A DNA stretch of 64,000 nucleotides from Cucumis sativus. Taxonomy: Eukaryota > Streptophyta > Magnoliopsida > Cucurbitales > Cucurbitaceae. Positions 10,736 through 22,772 of this stretch are shown piece after piece. Location: positions 310,001-374,000 of the forward strand of contig NC_026660.2 of assembly GCF_000004075.3 (NCBI RefSeq), written 5' to 3'. The position numbers and the translations under genes were made by a program. The stretch's first letter is position 1; each line of letters opens with the position of its first letter. Under the pieces are notes generated by a model. That model had not been told where the DNA came from, ran no database searches, and saw only the letters and a program-made list of their open reading frames with translations.

Positions 10736-13701
10736 GAAAGGTAAAATATAGAAAATGGAAAGAATAAAACATATAGAATCCTCAAAGTTACTAATAAAAA
10801 GATTAGGGGTCATTGTACTTTGAATTATTAAAGTGAATTGAGATTGACATTAATGACAAAAGCATACTTTATATGATAAAAGCTATGATTATTTTCACCT
10901 AATGATATGACAAAGGCTAATTACCTAAATTCTTTGTTCAAACACATTATTATTATTATTATATTAACACATAATTAAATGAGCAAATGATCAAAATTTA
11001 ATTTAATTTCAACTATATTATGTTACTATTTATTACTCATTTTATCACAAACAAAGTAAAGGCAGTTTCCACTTCTCTTCTCTTTTCATTTCCCACTTCT
11101 TCTAACTTTTATTCATTACTTTTCTTTTCCTATGATATAAACAAATATATTTTATTTTTTTAAAAAAAGAAATTGATATGTCAAAGAATTTGGTTCCACT
11201 AAATACATTTTAAATTAACTTCAAAGTTTATAAACATTTAAATTTCCTATTTATCTTTTTTATTTTTTGTATTTTTAGAGGATTTAATTTGGTTTAGAGT
11301 TTTATTTATGCTTAAATTTTAACACAAATGTTAATTTTTTATTTTATTTTCGAATAGAGTAAAATGAATTGAAACATTTACAAAATAGACTATTTACGAT
11401 GGTATTACTAAGATAGACTAATATCTATGTCTATCATATTTGTGTTTATCGTCATTTATCACAAACATATTGTGATATTTTGCATTTTCAAAAGTTTGGT
11501 TAGAGGTGTTCAAATAATCCGACACCTCAAATACCTTTGACTACCTAACCTAACCCTAAATTGTAAAAGTTGGGTTGAGCATAACTCTTTTTTTTTATGT
11601 TTTTTCAAGTTGAGTTGGCTTTGGATTACATTTTTTAAAATTCGGATTGAGAACTTTTAATATTATTAAAATAAGCATTACAACTTATAAGTATTGCTAC
11701 GATGTTTGATTGAAGTTTGTGATAGATAATGTATTATATTTTGATATTTAATATTTGAGTTTTGTGAAATTTTAGTTATAGTGATGTAAACAAATTTAAA
11801 TATTTTAAGTTAATAAAAAATATACTTAAAAACAATAATAACCCAACTAGTTAACCCTGGGTTGAAAATTCAAATTGATCTAAAAAAATCTTTCTAATTC
11901 GATCCAACCCAATTATGTACACTCGTAAATTTTGTTATTTAAAATAAAATTTCTAACGTAAAATTCTTATATTAATTAAATTTTAAACCAATAATTATTC
12001 ATATTTATGATTTTTTTTTGTTGGAAGGTTGTTAATTTATTTTTTCAATTAAACTTCTAAAACTTAGGTAAGTAATCCAATTCAAAAAATTTATTACTGT
12101 TATTGTATTTTAAAACGGTGAATGCATCAATTCTCACGTGTGGGCAAACTTTTTCTAACCAAATTGATTAGTTTGTATAAATTTAGAGGCTAATTGACAA
12201 AATCATGAAATTGTAGATCTCATCGTATTTCTAACCAAATAGAATATAATAAAAAAAATTTAAACGGATACAATTAAACATAGTTTAAATAAACAAAATC
12301 AATAGTTTAGAGTCTAAATTAATACTACCAACAAATGTTATAAATGCAATTGCTTTTTCTCTCAACTACTACATTAAATTACAAAGAAAATAAATGGGAA
12401 ATTGCACCAGAAATTAATCATTTAAATTCCTCAAGGTTGATTTCAACACTCTGTCCTCTTAAATATGAAAGTATTTAAATTACACCTAAAAACTATTTGC
12501 CACTAAAACTATACATCTATATATTAATATTTTTCTTTATATAATCTAACAATTTTAAAAAATCCAAATATAAATCTTGATAACATAAAAAAAAAAAAAA
12601 AAGTGGGAAATTGTTTCTAGGAAGTGCCTTTTAGAAGTCAAAAAGTTAACAAAGAAAATCTTTCACAAATTAAAATTCTACAAATTTATGGATGTGAATT
12701 TTCCTTGAAATTTATCTAAGAAAATAATTTATTGTTGTTGTTGTTATTAGTACACTAAGACTAATTAAGTTGGTCCTAGACTTTGACCCTGTTTTTACAA
12801 AGGAATTATTGTCCCTAATGTCTTTAATAAAAGCACTTGCTCCTAAAATTTACTTCAGTTAATGATGATTGATGGTTTAAATTAATTTAAAGTTTAATTT
12901 GGATCTCAAACTAGCCAATTTGAATGGTTGTATAAATTGAAGAGTTTGATAATTTAAGGGTATAATTCCATTGAGCAACATATGCTACAAAATTAATTGA
13001 TAGGGAATAAGGTGGGCCTATAATTCAATGCAATGAGATGGACATATTAACAAATTATAGATAAGGTTTCACTTTCAAACCTTGAAGTAGACCTTCCTCT
13101 CTCCTTGAATTTAGTTTATTATTGTTATCTGAAAAAGTATCGAAAACCATGCTACAAATATTAGTTTGTCACGCTAACTTAAAAGACGATATTTACTATG
13201 TTAACTATTTTTTAAAAAAATGTTGTTATACACTTATTATCTATCTATTATAACAACTTCATTCCAAGTGTAAATGTTGTATATTACTCTTTTCTTAAAA
13301 AGAAAAAAGAAACTATTAGTCATTGTGTGGAATATGGAGTGCTAAACTCTTTCGTAAAAATAGTATTTTGACACTAAAAGAATAATAATAGAAGTTTCAC
13401 TATGATGAAAAGTAAAGAGGACTTTCAGAAGATTAATATGACTATGTTTCAGCAGCAACAGTTTTGTACAGAAAGAAAAATTACATAACTTGGAAATTGG
13501 TTCAACAAAGACACCATTTCCAGATGTTAAACATCAAAGGCATTAGATAAAGGAACATCAGTGTTAATATCTTCATTACTTGAACTTCTACACTATAGAT
13601 TCACAATTTCACATTCTAAATAGAAAGCTATTTGCATCTATTGAATGTTCATCTCAAGTCCTGATAAAATAGAACACTTCCCTAGCATACTAATTTCAAA
13701 A

Positions 13702-16700
13702 TCATGATTCAGATGAATCAATGGGATTCTTTTCTCGAAATACTTCCTTCGTAATTCCATAGTATACCGGTTCAGTACCTGTGAAGGCAATAAAATTCCA
13801 GCCAAATGCCGATCCACCAACAACGTAAGATCCAGATATCTGGCCATCATTCGCACGCTGCTTTTCTGGGGCGTTACTTGAAGGGTTATTACTTTCATAT
13901 GATTTTGTAGATGACTTGTCCCCTAGATTACCATCATGGTGTTGTTCTCGAGCCAGACCATCGAGCACATTACTACTGGTCTTCTCAATGTAAAGAGTTT
14001 CTGAAGTTGCTGCCATCATCATTGTATACACGTCCTGTAGAACCTTTATTCCTGCATCAGATACATTTCCGTGAAACTAAAATTACGGTCATTGTTCAGA
14101 CTCAGATCGTGCATTCCACAATAATTGGACTTGTTGAAACAATACCACCCCGCCCAAAACAAAAACTAAAATAAAGAATTTTGAATGATCCCATGTTTTT
14201 GAACAATTTCTGGATGGACAAGTCCATGAGCAAGCCTAGCCAGGAACAAAAGATTTCATTAACTTCATATAAGTGAAGTAGCTCTCTCTTTCAATTCTCT
14301 TTCAGGAAAAAATCGTATCGATGACCTCTCCCTGGACCCATTAGCAAGAAAAAATCGGATCTACTCTCTACCAAATCTTCCTACACACTACAGATATCTT
14401 TCAAGGCTCCCCTACAGTCATCACATATGGGATATGAAATAGTTATGAACAATCTTAGGATATTTGAGGGATATTGGTTGTTGACTAAGGAGTTTGTTGG
14501 TGAAGTGGTTATAAGCAGAATAGAGTGGGGGGAGGGGAAGGTAGGGGGTTGGGACTTGAGACGAGGTAGGTTTTGGAGAAAAGATCATTGGGTCAGACTT
14601 GGAACCTTGAAGTCATTGATGGTGTGCCCAGATGGCATCAAGAAGCAAAATAAATGCAAAACGGTTGGAAGAACAGGGAGAATGACAAAGCCACAAAAGA
14701 AAATTTCAGAACCAAGTTTTGGAGGAACAAAAAACTATGACGTACTTGCAGACTTGCAGTGTTATGAACATTATGGCTGAGAAGAATCCCAAGGAGTAGC
14801 CTAGGCGGTTGGGCATGCACCTCAAGGATCTAATTGCTTGTGTGAATAACTGCTCAAGGGAGTAGAGTTCCAGATTTCATTACACGTGAGAAGTTGGAGT
14901 CTAGAGTGATATCAAGGCTCAACTAGAAAAATAATAGTTCGATTCATGAAGGCATGTGTGTACAGTAATGGGTCTGACACTCAATTAAAAAATAATTTTC
15001 TTCCTCTTTAAACCCATGAGACAAAATTTCTTCCAAAATTTGGGATTTTATTTCATAGAGGTGCCTTGGTCAACTTATGTTGCACCTCGATTAATCTCAC
15101 GGGACAACTCACCCGACCCTACAATATTTGGATACCAAGGAAACTCGTATGATAGTAAATCCTAGGTAGGTGGTTAATAGCCATCATGGATTGAGCCCAT
15201 GACCTCTTGCTCAATATCAAGGTCATGCTCCCTTGTTTATCACTAGAGCAACCCATGATGGTTGATGCTCAATCCACAAATTTGGTCGAACTAGTTGATA
15301 AACAAAACCCTGAGAACAAAGAGTGATTGGGATCAAAGTAATTGTCATTATCAATAGGCAAATTTTAGAATATAGAGAAATTAGTCATTACGTAAGGGCA
15401 TAAGGCATTCGATAGTTAAGTGGTTTTAAATAGAGCAGGCTGGGGGCTTTTGAGAGGAGATGTACTTCAAGGAGGAGTTACGAGAGAGTACCTTACCTTT
15501 CAAAAATTTCAACCAATGTGGAAGACGGAGGAGAACATGCGGTTGATAATCCCACCAAACGTGTATATCTCACCAAATGCTAAAACTCTATCTTAGTCAG
15601 CCTACAAACCACAGGCTATATAGGAAGAGAAAATGGTATGTAAGATTACCCTTGACAAAGACCCTTGGAAGTTGGAACATTATTGTGGTAAACCCTCGCA
15701 CTAAAGAAAAAGAATACAAAGGTTAACACACACCAAAGGACCTGTTGTACATTCCACAAGATTTTTCTTTTATAGGGAATGGGAAGGAACTCCCATTTGG
15801 ATATGACTTGACAATTTCTTAATGACACAAAATTATCCTCCCACATGTTGTCTTTCTCCTAAGCCTCCATGTGTTTCATGCACAACTAAAATTCAATTGT
15901 TCTCTGAAAATTAAGTTTGAGAATGGAAGGCTTACCAAGATAGATAGAACCTTAGTGCCGCATGAGAAGTTAAAAGGAAGAAGAAGAAATCTTAACGCTG
16001 CTCCTTATCCAAGTTGGTGGGTAGCGTGCATAGATAATGAAGGGGACAAAAACATTGCTGCAAAATTGTTTCTAGACTCTTTGGAACATACTTCCGCTTT
16101 TTGGGCACCTCCCTCGATAGTCATTCATTAAAAAGAGAAGGGGAAAAAGGGTGCTTTCAATTTGAAACCTCATGAACAATGTTCATATGTGATGCATTTT
16201 GCTAAGAAACAAGAGAAGTCTTAAAGAAGATTAACTTGATTTTATTTCTTTTCGGATCCTAATTTTTGTAATCACTTGAGCAAAATCTAAACATCTCAGA
16301 GAAGCAACCATGATACATAAACATTAATAGATAACCAATGAGAAAGCAAAATGGGAACAGAAAACAAGAAGATAGTTCCAACGGGTCAGTCAGATCGTCT
16401 CAAACTAGCTTCTCAAGCTACATACATCTCGAACAGTATGAAAATTTGAAAAATATTCCATCGAGTCAGAGCGTTGGAAGGTGAATCAAAATACCACTTA
16501 CTCTCTCGAATTTCAGTAGCTGCCTTGCAATTGCGAAAGTCAGGGGTCTTGATAACCTTCAAGAGAGAGAAAATAATCTCAAACACACTGAATTAGCAAA
16601 ACAAACAAACTTTCCCTAAACAGACAGCCCGCTCAATTCCGAGCTACAAAATCACAATTTAAAATTTGACCAAATACAAGGAAAACCCATAAACAAAAAA

Positions 16701-16885
16701 AGAGAAAATCGTTAAAAACAAGCAGAGATTATAACCTCGAGAAAATGAGGTCGAAGATCTCTAATAACGGTGCGCATCTTTGTAAATTGGATGTAAGCAT
16801 TTCTGTCAAATGGGCGCTTCTTAAGTTTGGGAGGAAGAGGAGGCAATGTCTGAGATGGAGCTGTGGTTGCTTTGGTTTCCTCCAT
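13702..16885 (-). CDS. Conserved plant protein of unknown function, 184 residues
   Basis: Three minus-strand exons, 16736-16885, 16502-16556 and 13702-14051, join in frame to 184 residues. The N-terminus is Pro-rich (LPPLPPKLKKRPFDRN) and is followed by a charged helical part (about 28-80) with TKMRTVIRDLRPHFLE and KTPDFRNCKAATEIRE. A polar, low-complexity middle (about 95-135) leads to a well-formed C-terminal block, GSYVVGGSAFGWNFIAF, then PVYYG. Phase match at both junctions and this alternation of ordered and disordered parts argue for a real gene. I cannot assign a function with confidence. The second intron (14052-16501) is unusually large and hosts a SINE. The ATG has a G at +4 (CCATGG context). 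Confidence 0.75.
15020..15249 (-). mobile_element. tRNA-derived SINE in the intron of the unknown gene
   Basis: Reading the minus strand, an A-box-like GCTCTAGTGATA is followed by a B-box-like GGGCTCAATCC about 45 bases on. Then come ACCTACCTAGGATTTA, ACGAGTTTCCTTGG, GTCCCGTGAGATTAATCGAG and TAAGTTGACC, words that I associate with a widespread plant SINE body. The end passes into an A-rich tail. A 9-bp word AACCCATGA sits at both edges (15011-15019 and 15250-15258) and may be the target-site duplication. The element is oriented with its host gene. Confidence 0.65.
15870..16140 (+). other. Unclassified open stretch in an intron
   Basis: A plus-strand frame of about 86 codons lies antisense within the large intron of the unknown gene. 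It contains a WWVACIDNEGDKN-like segment with reasonable composition but no family that I recognise. It may be a scrap of a transposable-element ORF. It is not called as a gene. Confidence 0.2.
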
Positions 16886-17273
16886 GGAAAATGAAACCTC
16901 AAAAAAATTCTGGTTCTCGAATCCTGAATAAGGGTTTCCTGAGGAAGGAGATGACAACAAATTGTAGAAATCCCCAAATTACCTTTGAAATTGTTTAAGC
17001 TAAGCTTACCCTTTCATAAAACTTATAATTAATTAAGTTCTTATATTTCAAACATTATTCCATTTTAGTCCAATTTCACTTTTAGTATTTACAATAATAA
17101 TTTATTTCTCAAATCATTTTAATTATTTTATCCTTTTGAAAAAATAAATTTAAGATTGTCAAAAAAGGGCTTTATAAATACCCAAAAAGAAAAAAAAAAA
17201 AAAAAACAATTTACAAATTATGGCCAAATTTTCTGATGGAGATTATCAACTTCTAATAGAAATTTGGTGCATG

Positions 17274-17549
17274 CTGCCTTTTCCATTCATTCCTTTCAGG
17301 ATCAGTCGCGGTCTTACAAACTCTACCGATAGTATGGACGAATCTGTTACTTCATAGAAATGTGTAAAAGATGCTAGCCGCACTTAAAAGCCGAGTACTC
17401 TACCATTGAGTTAGCAACCCAAAAATATGCAAAATTTTTCTGTGTAGATACAATCGGAATCAAAATAACAAAAGAAATTAAATTACATGACGTAATCAAA
17501 ATATTCCAATAAAAAAAAAATCATACAAATATTACACAAAAGTAATTTT
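17274..17549 (-). other. Nuclear plastid DNA (NUPT): trnK(UUU) 5' exon region
   Basis: The minus strand carries the plastid trnK-UUU 5' exon and, directly after it, the GTGCG start of its group II intron. Conserved intron words follow, such as ATCTTTTACACATTT, GATTCGTCCATACTAT and GACTGATCCTGAAAGG. Upstream of the exon lies AT-rich sequence consistent with the psbA-trnK spacer. The copy is short (276 bp) and has several changes from the plastid sequence as I remember it, so it is an old, non-functional transfer. Confidence 0.85.
17384..17420 (-). pseudogene. trnK-UUU: Plastid trnK-UUU 5' exon (37 nt), orphaned
   Basis: This is the 37-nt 5' half of plastid tRNA-Lys, from GGGTTGCTAACTC to GGCTTTTAA, with A box and anticodon TTT. 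The 3' exon and nearly all of the roughly 2.5-kb intron are absent. It cannot yield a tRNA. It should not be confused with the intact nuclear tRNA-Lys at 40895. Confidence 0.85.
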
Positions 17550-17570
17550 TTCTAATAGAAATTTGGTGCA

Positions 17571-19018
17571 AATCTATTATTGATATAGGTTGATAAGTCT
17601 GTTTATTTCTTTTTTTTTTTTTTGCTATTTTTGTAAATAGTTTGATATTTTTTTTAATGGTTATATCTACATTAAACCTAAACAAAAATTTGAGGTAGAA
17701 AGTCTAAAATTATATCTTTTAATACAATTTAAAAAAATGTAGTAAAGGTAAAAGGTGACATGAAACTTTTATAATGAATAGATAGAAGATAACAACAATA
17801 CATGTCTTCTACCTAACTAAATATTATAATAGTTTTATTTGTTTAATTTATTATAATAATTTTGTTTGTTTAATTTATTGTTTTCAAATAAGTAAGTATG
17901 TCTATTATTTTTACTATATCTATAATAATGACACTTTAAAATTTATTTGTTATATTTTGAATGTTTTTCTATAATATAATGAAAATATCGATTCACTTCT
18001 TATATCGATATCGAATCATAAAAATGTAAAAATATCCATTCATGGATGAAAGTTGAAGAGGATGCATTATTCACTTTCATTGAAAATTAATCAAGACTCT
18101 TTTTTTGCTTCCTGCGTTAGCTCCAATCAAGACAGGTTTTACATCGACTTGACCATATGTGAATCTTACCATTCTTAATTATAAATCATGTCGATTGATA
18201 CATTGTATTTAAATGAAACATTTGTTAATCTAACTCAATATCATATCATAAATATGAAATCAAAGAGTTGAAAACTTGAAACACTGGTTAGTCTATATTA
18301 TTTATAAGTATTAATAACGTTGAGAGTAAATATGTTGTTAGTACATAATTTGAAGTTCTTCAAGTTGACAAAAGCAAAAGTTGAAGTTCTTTGTGTTGAG
18401 AGTAAACATTTTGTTGGTCCATACTTTGAACTTGTTTTAAACGGTCCATATGATTCTTCTATCTTATCTCGAATGTACCAAAGGTAATAACATTAACATT
18501 CTTATTACATATTTTTGGAAACTTAATCACATACATTCTATAGCTTAATGAATTTAGATTAAGTCAACTTAGAATGATTAAATTTAAAATTGATTGAAAA
18601 TGTGTGGAAACTAAAATTAATAGATATTTTAACTTGAAAAGTATTTAATATTTTTTTTCTCTCAAACCCTGAGATTTGATAGAAGAGGGAGCATGCATAT
18701 TGAGGTCATAGCTCATGGGATTAGAAAGGCAATTGCTTAAACTAAAAAAATGAAGTAAAAACCTAAGATGATTATTGGATTTCAAACAACAAAAAATTAG
18801 AAAAATTAAGTGTCTCCCCCACTAGTTTTACACTTATTCATCATAATATTACAACACAAATATAGAAGAAGTAAGAGATTTAAGAGAGAAGCAATGCCTT
18901 AACCATCATATTTAGTTAGCTCATAATCAGTGAATTATATTTAAGAAGAAGAAAAAAAAAAAAGAATGGTAAGGTATTACCTTGATTTGTGTTAATTGAA
19001 AATTTGTAATTTCCAAAG
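17571..19018. other. Intergenic, no gene seen
   Basis: AT-rich spacer between the plastid insertion and the 3' end of PYRD. No convincing coding, RNA or repeat structure was found. The part next to 19019 should contain the PYRD 3' UTR. Confidence 0.5.
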
Positions 19019-21428
19019 CTAGAGATTGGCTTCCAATACAACACTAGGTCCACACATCCTGGGCTCCAAACACTTCAACTTCAAATTTTCAGCCATACTC
19101 TTGAACCAAGTTTCACTCTGGCTCTCACTCCATTGTGGCAACACTTCCACTACTACTTTTTGCAACAATTTCTCCTCAATTCCCTCTTTTATTAGTTCTT
19201 CATGAACTCCCAACTTTGCTCTCACATCCCACATTACACTGTTTAGTCCTTGGCTCTGGCAGTAATTTAAAATGTTGTTCATATTTAATTGGTCCAGAAC
19301 TACCGTTTCAATCTCTCTCTCGCTCACTACTACTTCTTTGTTTGTGAAGATTACTACTTTCGTAGTTGGGTCAGTAATGCGAGGAACAGTTATCAAACCA
19401 TCGGGACTTGATAGAATGATCCAAAGGGGTTGCTTGGCTCCATGTTCATTGGAGGAAGGAATTTCGAACTCCTCAGATGATGAGGGAGGAGAAATTATAA
19501 CAGCATTGTACTCTTGTAATAGTTGAGAATAGTAGCCACCAGCTTCTGCAGCTCCTTTCCCAACCTGATCTAGGAAGCAACCGTTTAAAGAGAGGGTGTA
19601 CCTGTGGTCAGTCAGGTGTGGTTCTGTATTAGTAAAGAACTTACAACGGATCATATGTTCTAGGGGTGTTTTCAGCATGGTTAAAAGCACTTTCCCGTTG
19701 GTCATTGTTAGCTCAAATCACGATGTTTGCCGAAAGGTAAAAAAGTACATGTGACATGTTTGGGAGTGACTTTGATGATAGAGGTACATTTGTGAGTGAT
19801 ATTGAGCGTGATGATAATGATTATAACCATCTCAATATCAGTCTCAAACATACTGAAGTGCTCAATGAAAAGTGCTTGTAAAGTGAGTTTTTTTTTTTTT
19901 GGCTCAAAATGCTTGTTAGAAGAACTCTCAGATGGAAGTTACCTTAGGGTGAGAAGAGGCTTCCCAGTCAAGATTTGGTGAATATATGCTTCATTAAGCT
20001 TTTTGCAGGAATCTTCTTCTATGCTGACAGTCACATCAATTCCTGCATCTCTTAGTCGTTGCACGCCCTTGGAAGCAACAATTGGATTGGGATCCACCAT
20101 GCCGACCACCACCCTCTTCACTTTGGCTTTTATTAGAGCCTCTGTACACGGTGGAGTTCTACCATAGTGATTGCATGGTTCTAAAGTCACATATGCCGTT
20201 GCATTCTCTGCCAAACTCCCAGCTTCCCTCAGAGCAAATACCTATTCATTTTATCTCTTGTTTACAAAATGGGCAGCACTTTTTCATCATAAAATACATG
20301 GATAAGGTTTCAACAAGAAACTAACAAGAACAATTTTACCAAAAGGTTTATATCTGCAGTTCTTTAACACTGTAAAACCAAAACACATCAACTATGAAAA
20401 GAGTACTGACGAGGAGAGAAAATGTGATAAGAAATTTAGGATTAAAGGTTTACCTCAGCATGAGGCTGCCCTGCTTTAGGATGAAAGCCTTCACCAACAA
20501 TTTCCCCATTTTTCACAATCACACATCCCACCATGGGATTAGGACTTGTATGCCCAATTGCCTTCCTTGCAATCTCCAAAGACCTCCTCATGTAAACTTC
20601 ATCATCAACATCACAATGAACGCCTTGTATCACATTAACACATCTAACCGAATGCCCTCCCCTACAACTTCCTGATTTAACAATCCATTGCACTGAACTG
20701 GAAACCCTAGATCTAGAGCAGTCGCAGAGCCTGAATTTATCGTTGTGATTGCGATAGTAGATTAATGGCGAATGAACATCATTAAGAGTTGTAGGTGGGG
20801 TCAATTTTGGAGTTGCATTCCTTCAACAAAAAGTAAAAACAATAAATCACCTAACTAAGCAAAAAGCGCCGAGTTTATCCGGAAATAGAAAAACCCTAAC
20901 TGAGCCTGTCAAGTCAAATCAAACTCTATCCGGTACCATTTCTAATCCCTTACCAAATTCAAACTAAACATAGCAATAGGAATCCAGAAATTTCTTTCAA
21001 GTAAAAGCGAAATGTAACAAAATGGCATTCGTTCCACTATTTTACCAGAACTCAACTTAATTTTCCAAACACTATAAGTTGAAAATGAAGTAAAAGAACA
21101 GATAGCAACAAAAAAAGAAAAAAACAGAGCTAGGAGATCAAAATGCTTTCTCATCCATAGATTGAAAGACAAATAGAAGAAAAAACAAAAAGCAATCCTG
21201 AATTGAAAAATAACTAAAGATGATTAAATTAAAACACGAAAAAGAGGAGAGATGTGAGGGAATCCAGAAACAGAGAGCAACTTCAAAGTCAAATTGCATC
21301 GAGATTGAGAATAATTAAACAAGATTCTTCTTCAGGATTGAGCGTGTTTCAATGTAAGATTCATGTGAAAGTTAAAAAAAGGGAAGGAAGAAAACTCACC
21401 AGAAGAAGGAGAGGGAATTGAGAGCCAT
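19019..21428 (-). CDS. PYRD: Riboflavin biosynthesis protein PYRD, plastid pyrimidine deaminase
   Basis: Four exons, 21400-21428, 20454-20820, 19943-20241 and 19019-19601, join in frame to 425 residues, close to the usual size of plant PYRD. It deaminates 2,5-diamino-6-ribosylamino-4-pyrimidinone 5'-phosphate, the second step of riboflavin synthesis, in the plastid. The first about 75 residues form a Ser/Arg/Asn-rich transit peptide. The CDA-type zinc site is complete: H130-A-E132 and the [11 protein letters not shown] motif with C155 and C164. The C-terminal third (from about 232, YTLSLNG) is the RibD reductase-like domain, which in plant PYRD is known to be non-functional because the reductase activity is on PYRR. 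The first exon adds only nine full codons; its join (TG|G) restores a clean N-terminus [10 protein letters not shown]. Confidence 0.93.
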
Positions 21429-21921
21429 GGTTTGCGTCGGAGTTTCGAGAAGGTACCGGCAATGGCAACCGGCGAGAATCTTTCTCAAGTCTTTTGATCT
21501 TTCCCTCTTTCTTTTCACAAATTCTCTTTCTAAATTTATTTATATCAATTTCCACGTGACATCGTCTCGTTTTAATTAAAAATAATTATTACATTCATTA
21601 TTTACAAACATACAAAAATATTAATATTTTTAACACTAATAAATATTGATAAACAATTATCAATTATCACTAATTGATTTTGTAACTTAGTCATAAATTT
21701 ATATTAATTAAAATGCATAAACCATAACTTTTTAGACACTTTTTTTTTAAGTAATGGATATAACGTTAATAAAATGGCATGTATTTGAAAGAAACTCATA
21801 TTTCTATACAAAAAGATGCGGATCAATGTAATTACTCAAATATTACAATTTTGGTTGATTCATAGAGTTGAAATATTACATTCACATGTAAGTAACCCGA
21901 CTTATCACTGTTCATGACATT

Positions 21922-22098
21922 TTTTTTTTAAACGAAGACAAGAACTTCTTTATTAATAAGAACTCAAAGTACAAGAGAGTTATACAAAGAGAGCCAAAAA
22001 GAAGTAGTAAACAAAGGAGACCTAGAGGGATCAGGAGGCGCACCCGGACATCTCAACTAAGTTGACACCCCCTTAACACCAAACATTATATCCCAACA
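21922..22098 (-). mobile_element. Short polyadenylated non-LTR retroelement copy with target-site duplication
   Basis: On the minus strand about 170 bp end in TCTTCGTTT and then a run of A. It carries ATTAATAAAGAAG, which includes a polyadenylation-like AATAAA. The copy is bracketed by 15-bp words ACTGTTCATGACATT (21907-21921) and ACTGTTTATGACATT (22099-22113), one mismatch apart. Poly(A) end plus duplication identify target-primed insertion. It is either a SINE or a strongly 5'-truncated LINE. Confidence 0.75.
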
Positions 22099-22586
22099 AC
22101 TGTTTATGACATTTGATTGAGTACTATAGACAAAATTATGTAGGTAGAGGTGTTATTATTTTATTTTAGAATTGAAGCTCCTGGGAGGACTTACCCTATC
22201 GAAAATGAGGATAATAATTTGTTTAGGAGGAAAAGTAAAGAGAGTATTAGAAAAAATGAATTCTACGAAGAAATGCAGATAGATAAGTTATTCTACCTTT
22301 TATTCATTTTTATCGTTATTTTTAAAATAATTATATGTATACTGACATACATACAAATCTATGCATATGTTAGATTTGTTTTATTGATATTGGATATATA
22401 AATTTAAATGTTTAAACTATTCTTACAACTTTATGTACAAACATCTAAACAACTTAAAGAAATGTTACTTAAAAAAGACCATCCAAATAAACTATCTACA
22501 ACCACAAGCTTCTTACTTAAAAGAAGAAAGTGTTTGGAATATTACCAGGGATCCTACGAGAGTTATAAGAACTAGAAACTATGAAA

Positions 22587-22772
22587 ACTTGACTACCTTC
22601 CAAACACCATCATCGAGACCCACGCAAGGCGGTGGGCATCCCTATTTGCATCATGCAAACCAACCAAAAGAAACCACACAAGCAATCACAAACAACACAT
22701 CAACCTCAGTAATAAAATCCAACAACTTACACTTAATGACATTAATAAGATCAGCGGAATCATACTCCAACT
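22587..22772 (-). mobile_element. LINE-type RNase H domain relic
   Basis: The minus strand encodes a decayed C-terminal RNase H segment. One frame has EYDSADLINVIKCKLLDF and continues to VSFGWF. A neighbouring frame continues with HDANRDAHRLAWVSMMVFG, matching the usual (H)xxxNxxAHxLA ending of plant RVT_3-type RNase H domains. A frameshift separates the two parts near 22650, so it is dead. It is probably the 3' end of an old L1-like ORF2; it may be independent of the short element at 21922. Confidence 0.55.

Larger units (their letters stand above)
9042..13701. other. Gene-free intergenic region with fossil repeats
   Basis: About 4.6 kb of AT-rich sequence without a convincing gene. It holds a tRNA-like relic near 10195-10262, TCTATC-rich fragments near 10665-10735 and 11395-11475, and homopolymer runs near 12585. 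The 3' UTR of the gene ending at 13702 presumably lies around 13450-13700. Confidence 0.55.
17253..17570. repeat. 21-bp direct repeats flanking the plastid insertion
   Basis: The identical 21-bp word beginning TTCTAATAGAAATTTGGTGC occurs at 17253-17273 and 17550-17570. The two copies bracket the plastid-derived DNA exactly. This is the pattern expected of a target duplication made when staggered break ends were filled and joined to the insert. Confidence 0.85.

Noticed and set aside
12135-12142. A second exact CACGTGTG octamer
   Set aside because: It is in a gene-free spacer, not near a gene start; an 8-bp match is expected occasionally by chance.
14427-14780. Plus-strand 117-codon frame
   Set aside because: It lies antisense in a large intron, with Trp/Gly-rich composition but no recognisable family; at most an old element scrap.
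19135-19705. Frames antisense to PYRD exon 4, and an apparent ATG start for that exon at 19705
   Set aside because: Antisense frames are shadows. The splice join at 19601 gives the family-like LRYTLSLNG, so the upstream ATG is intronic.
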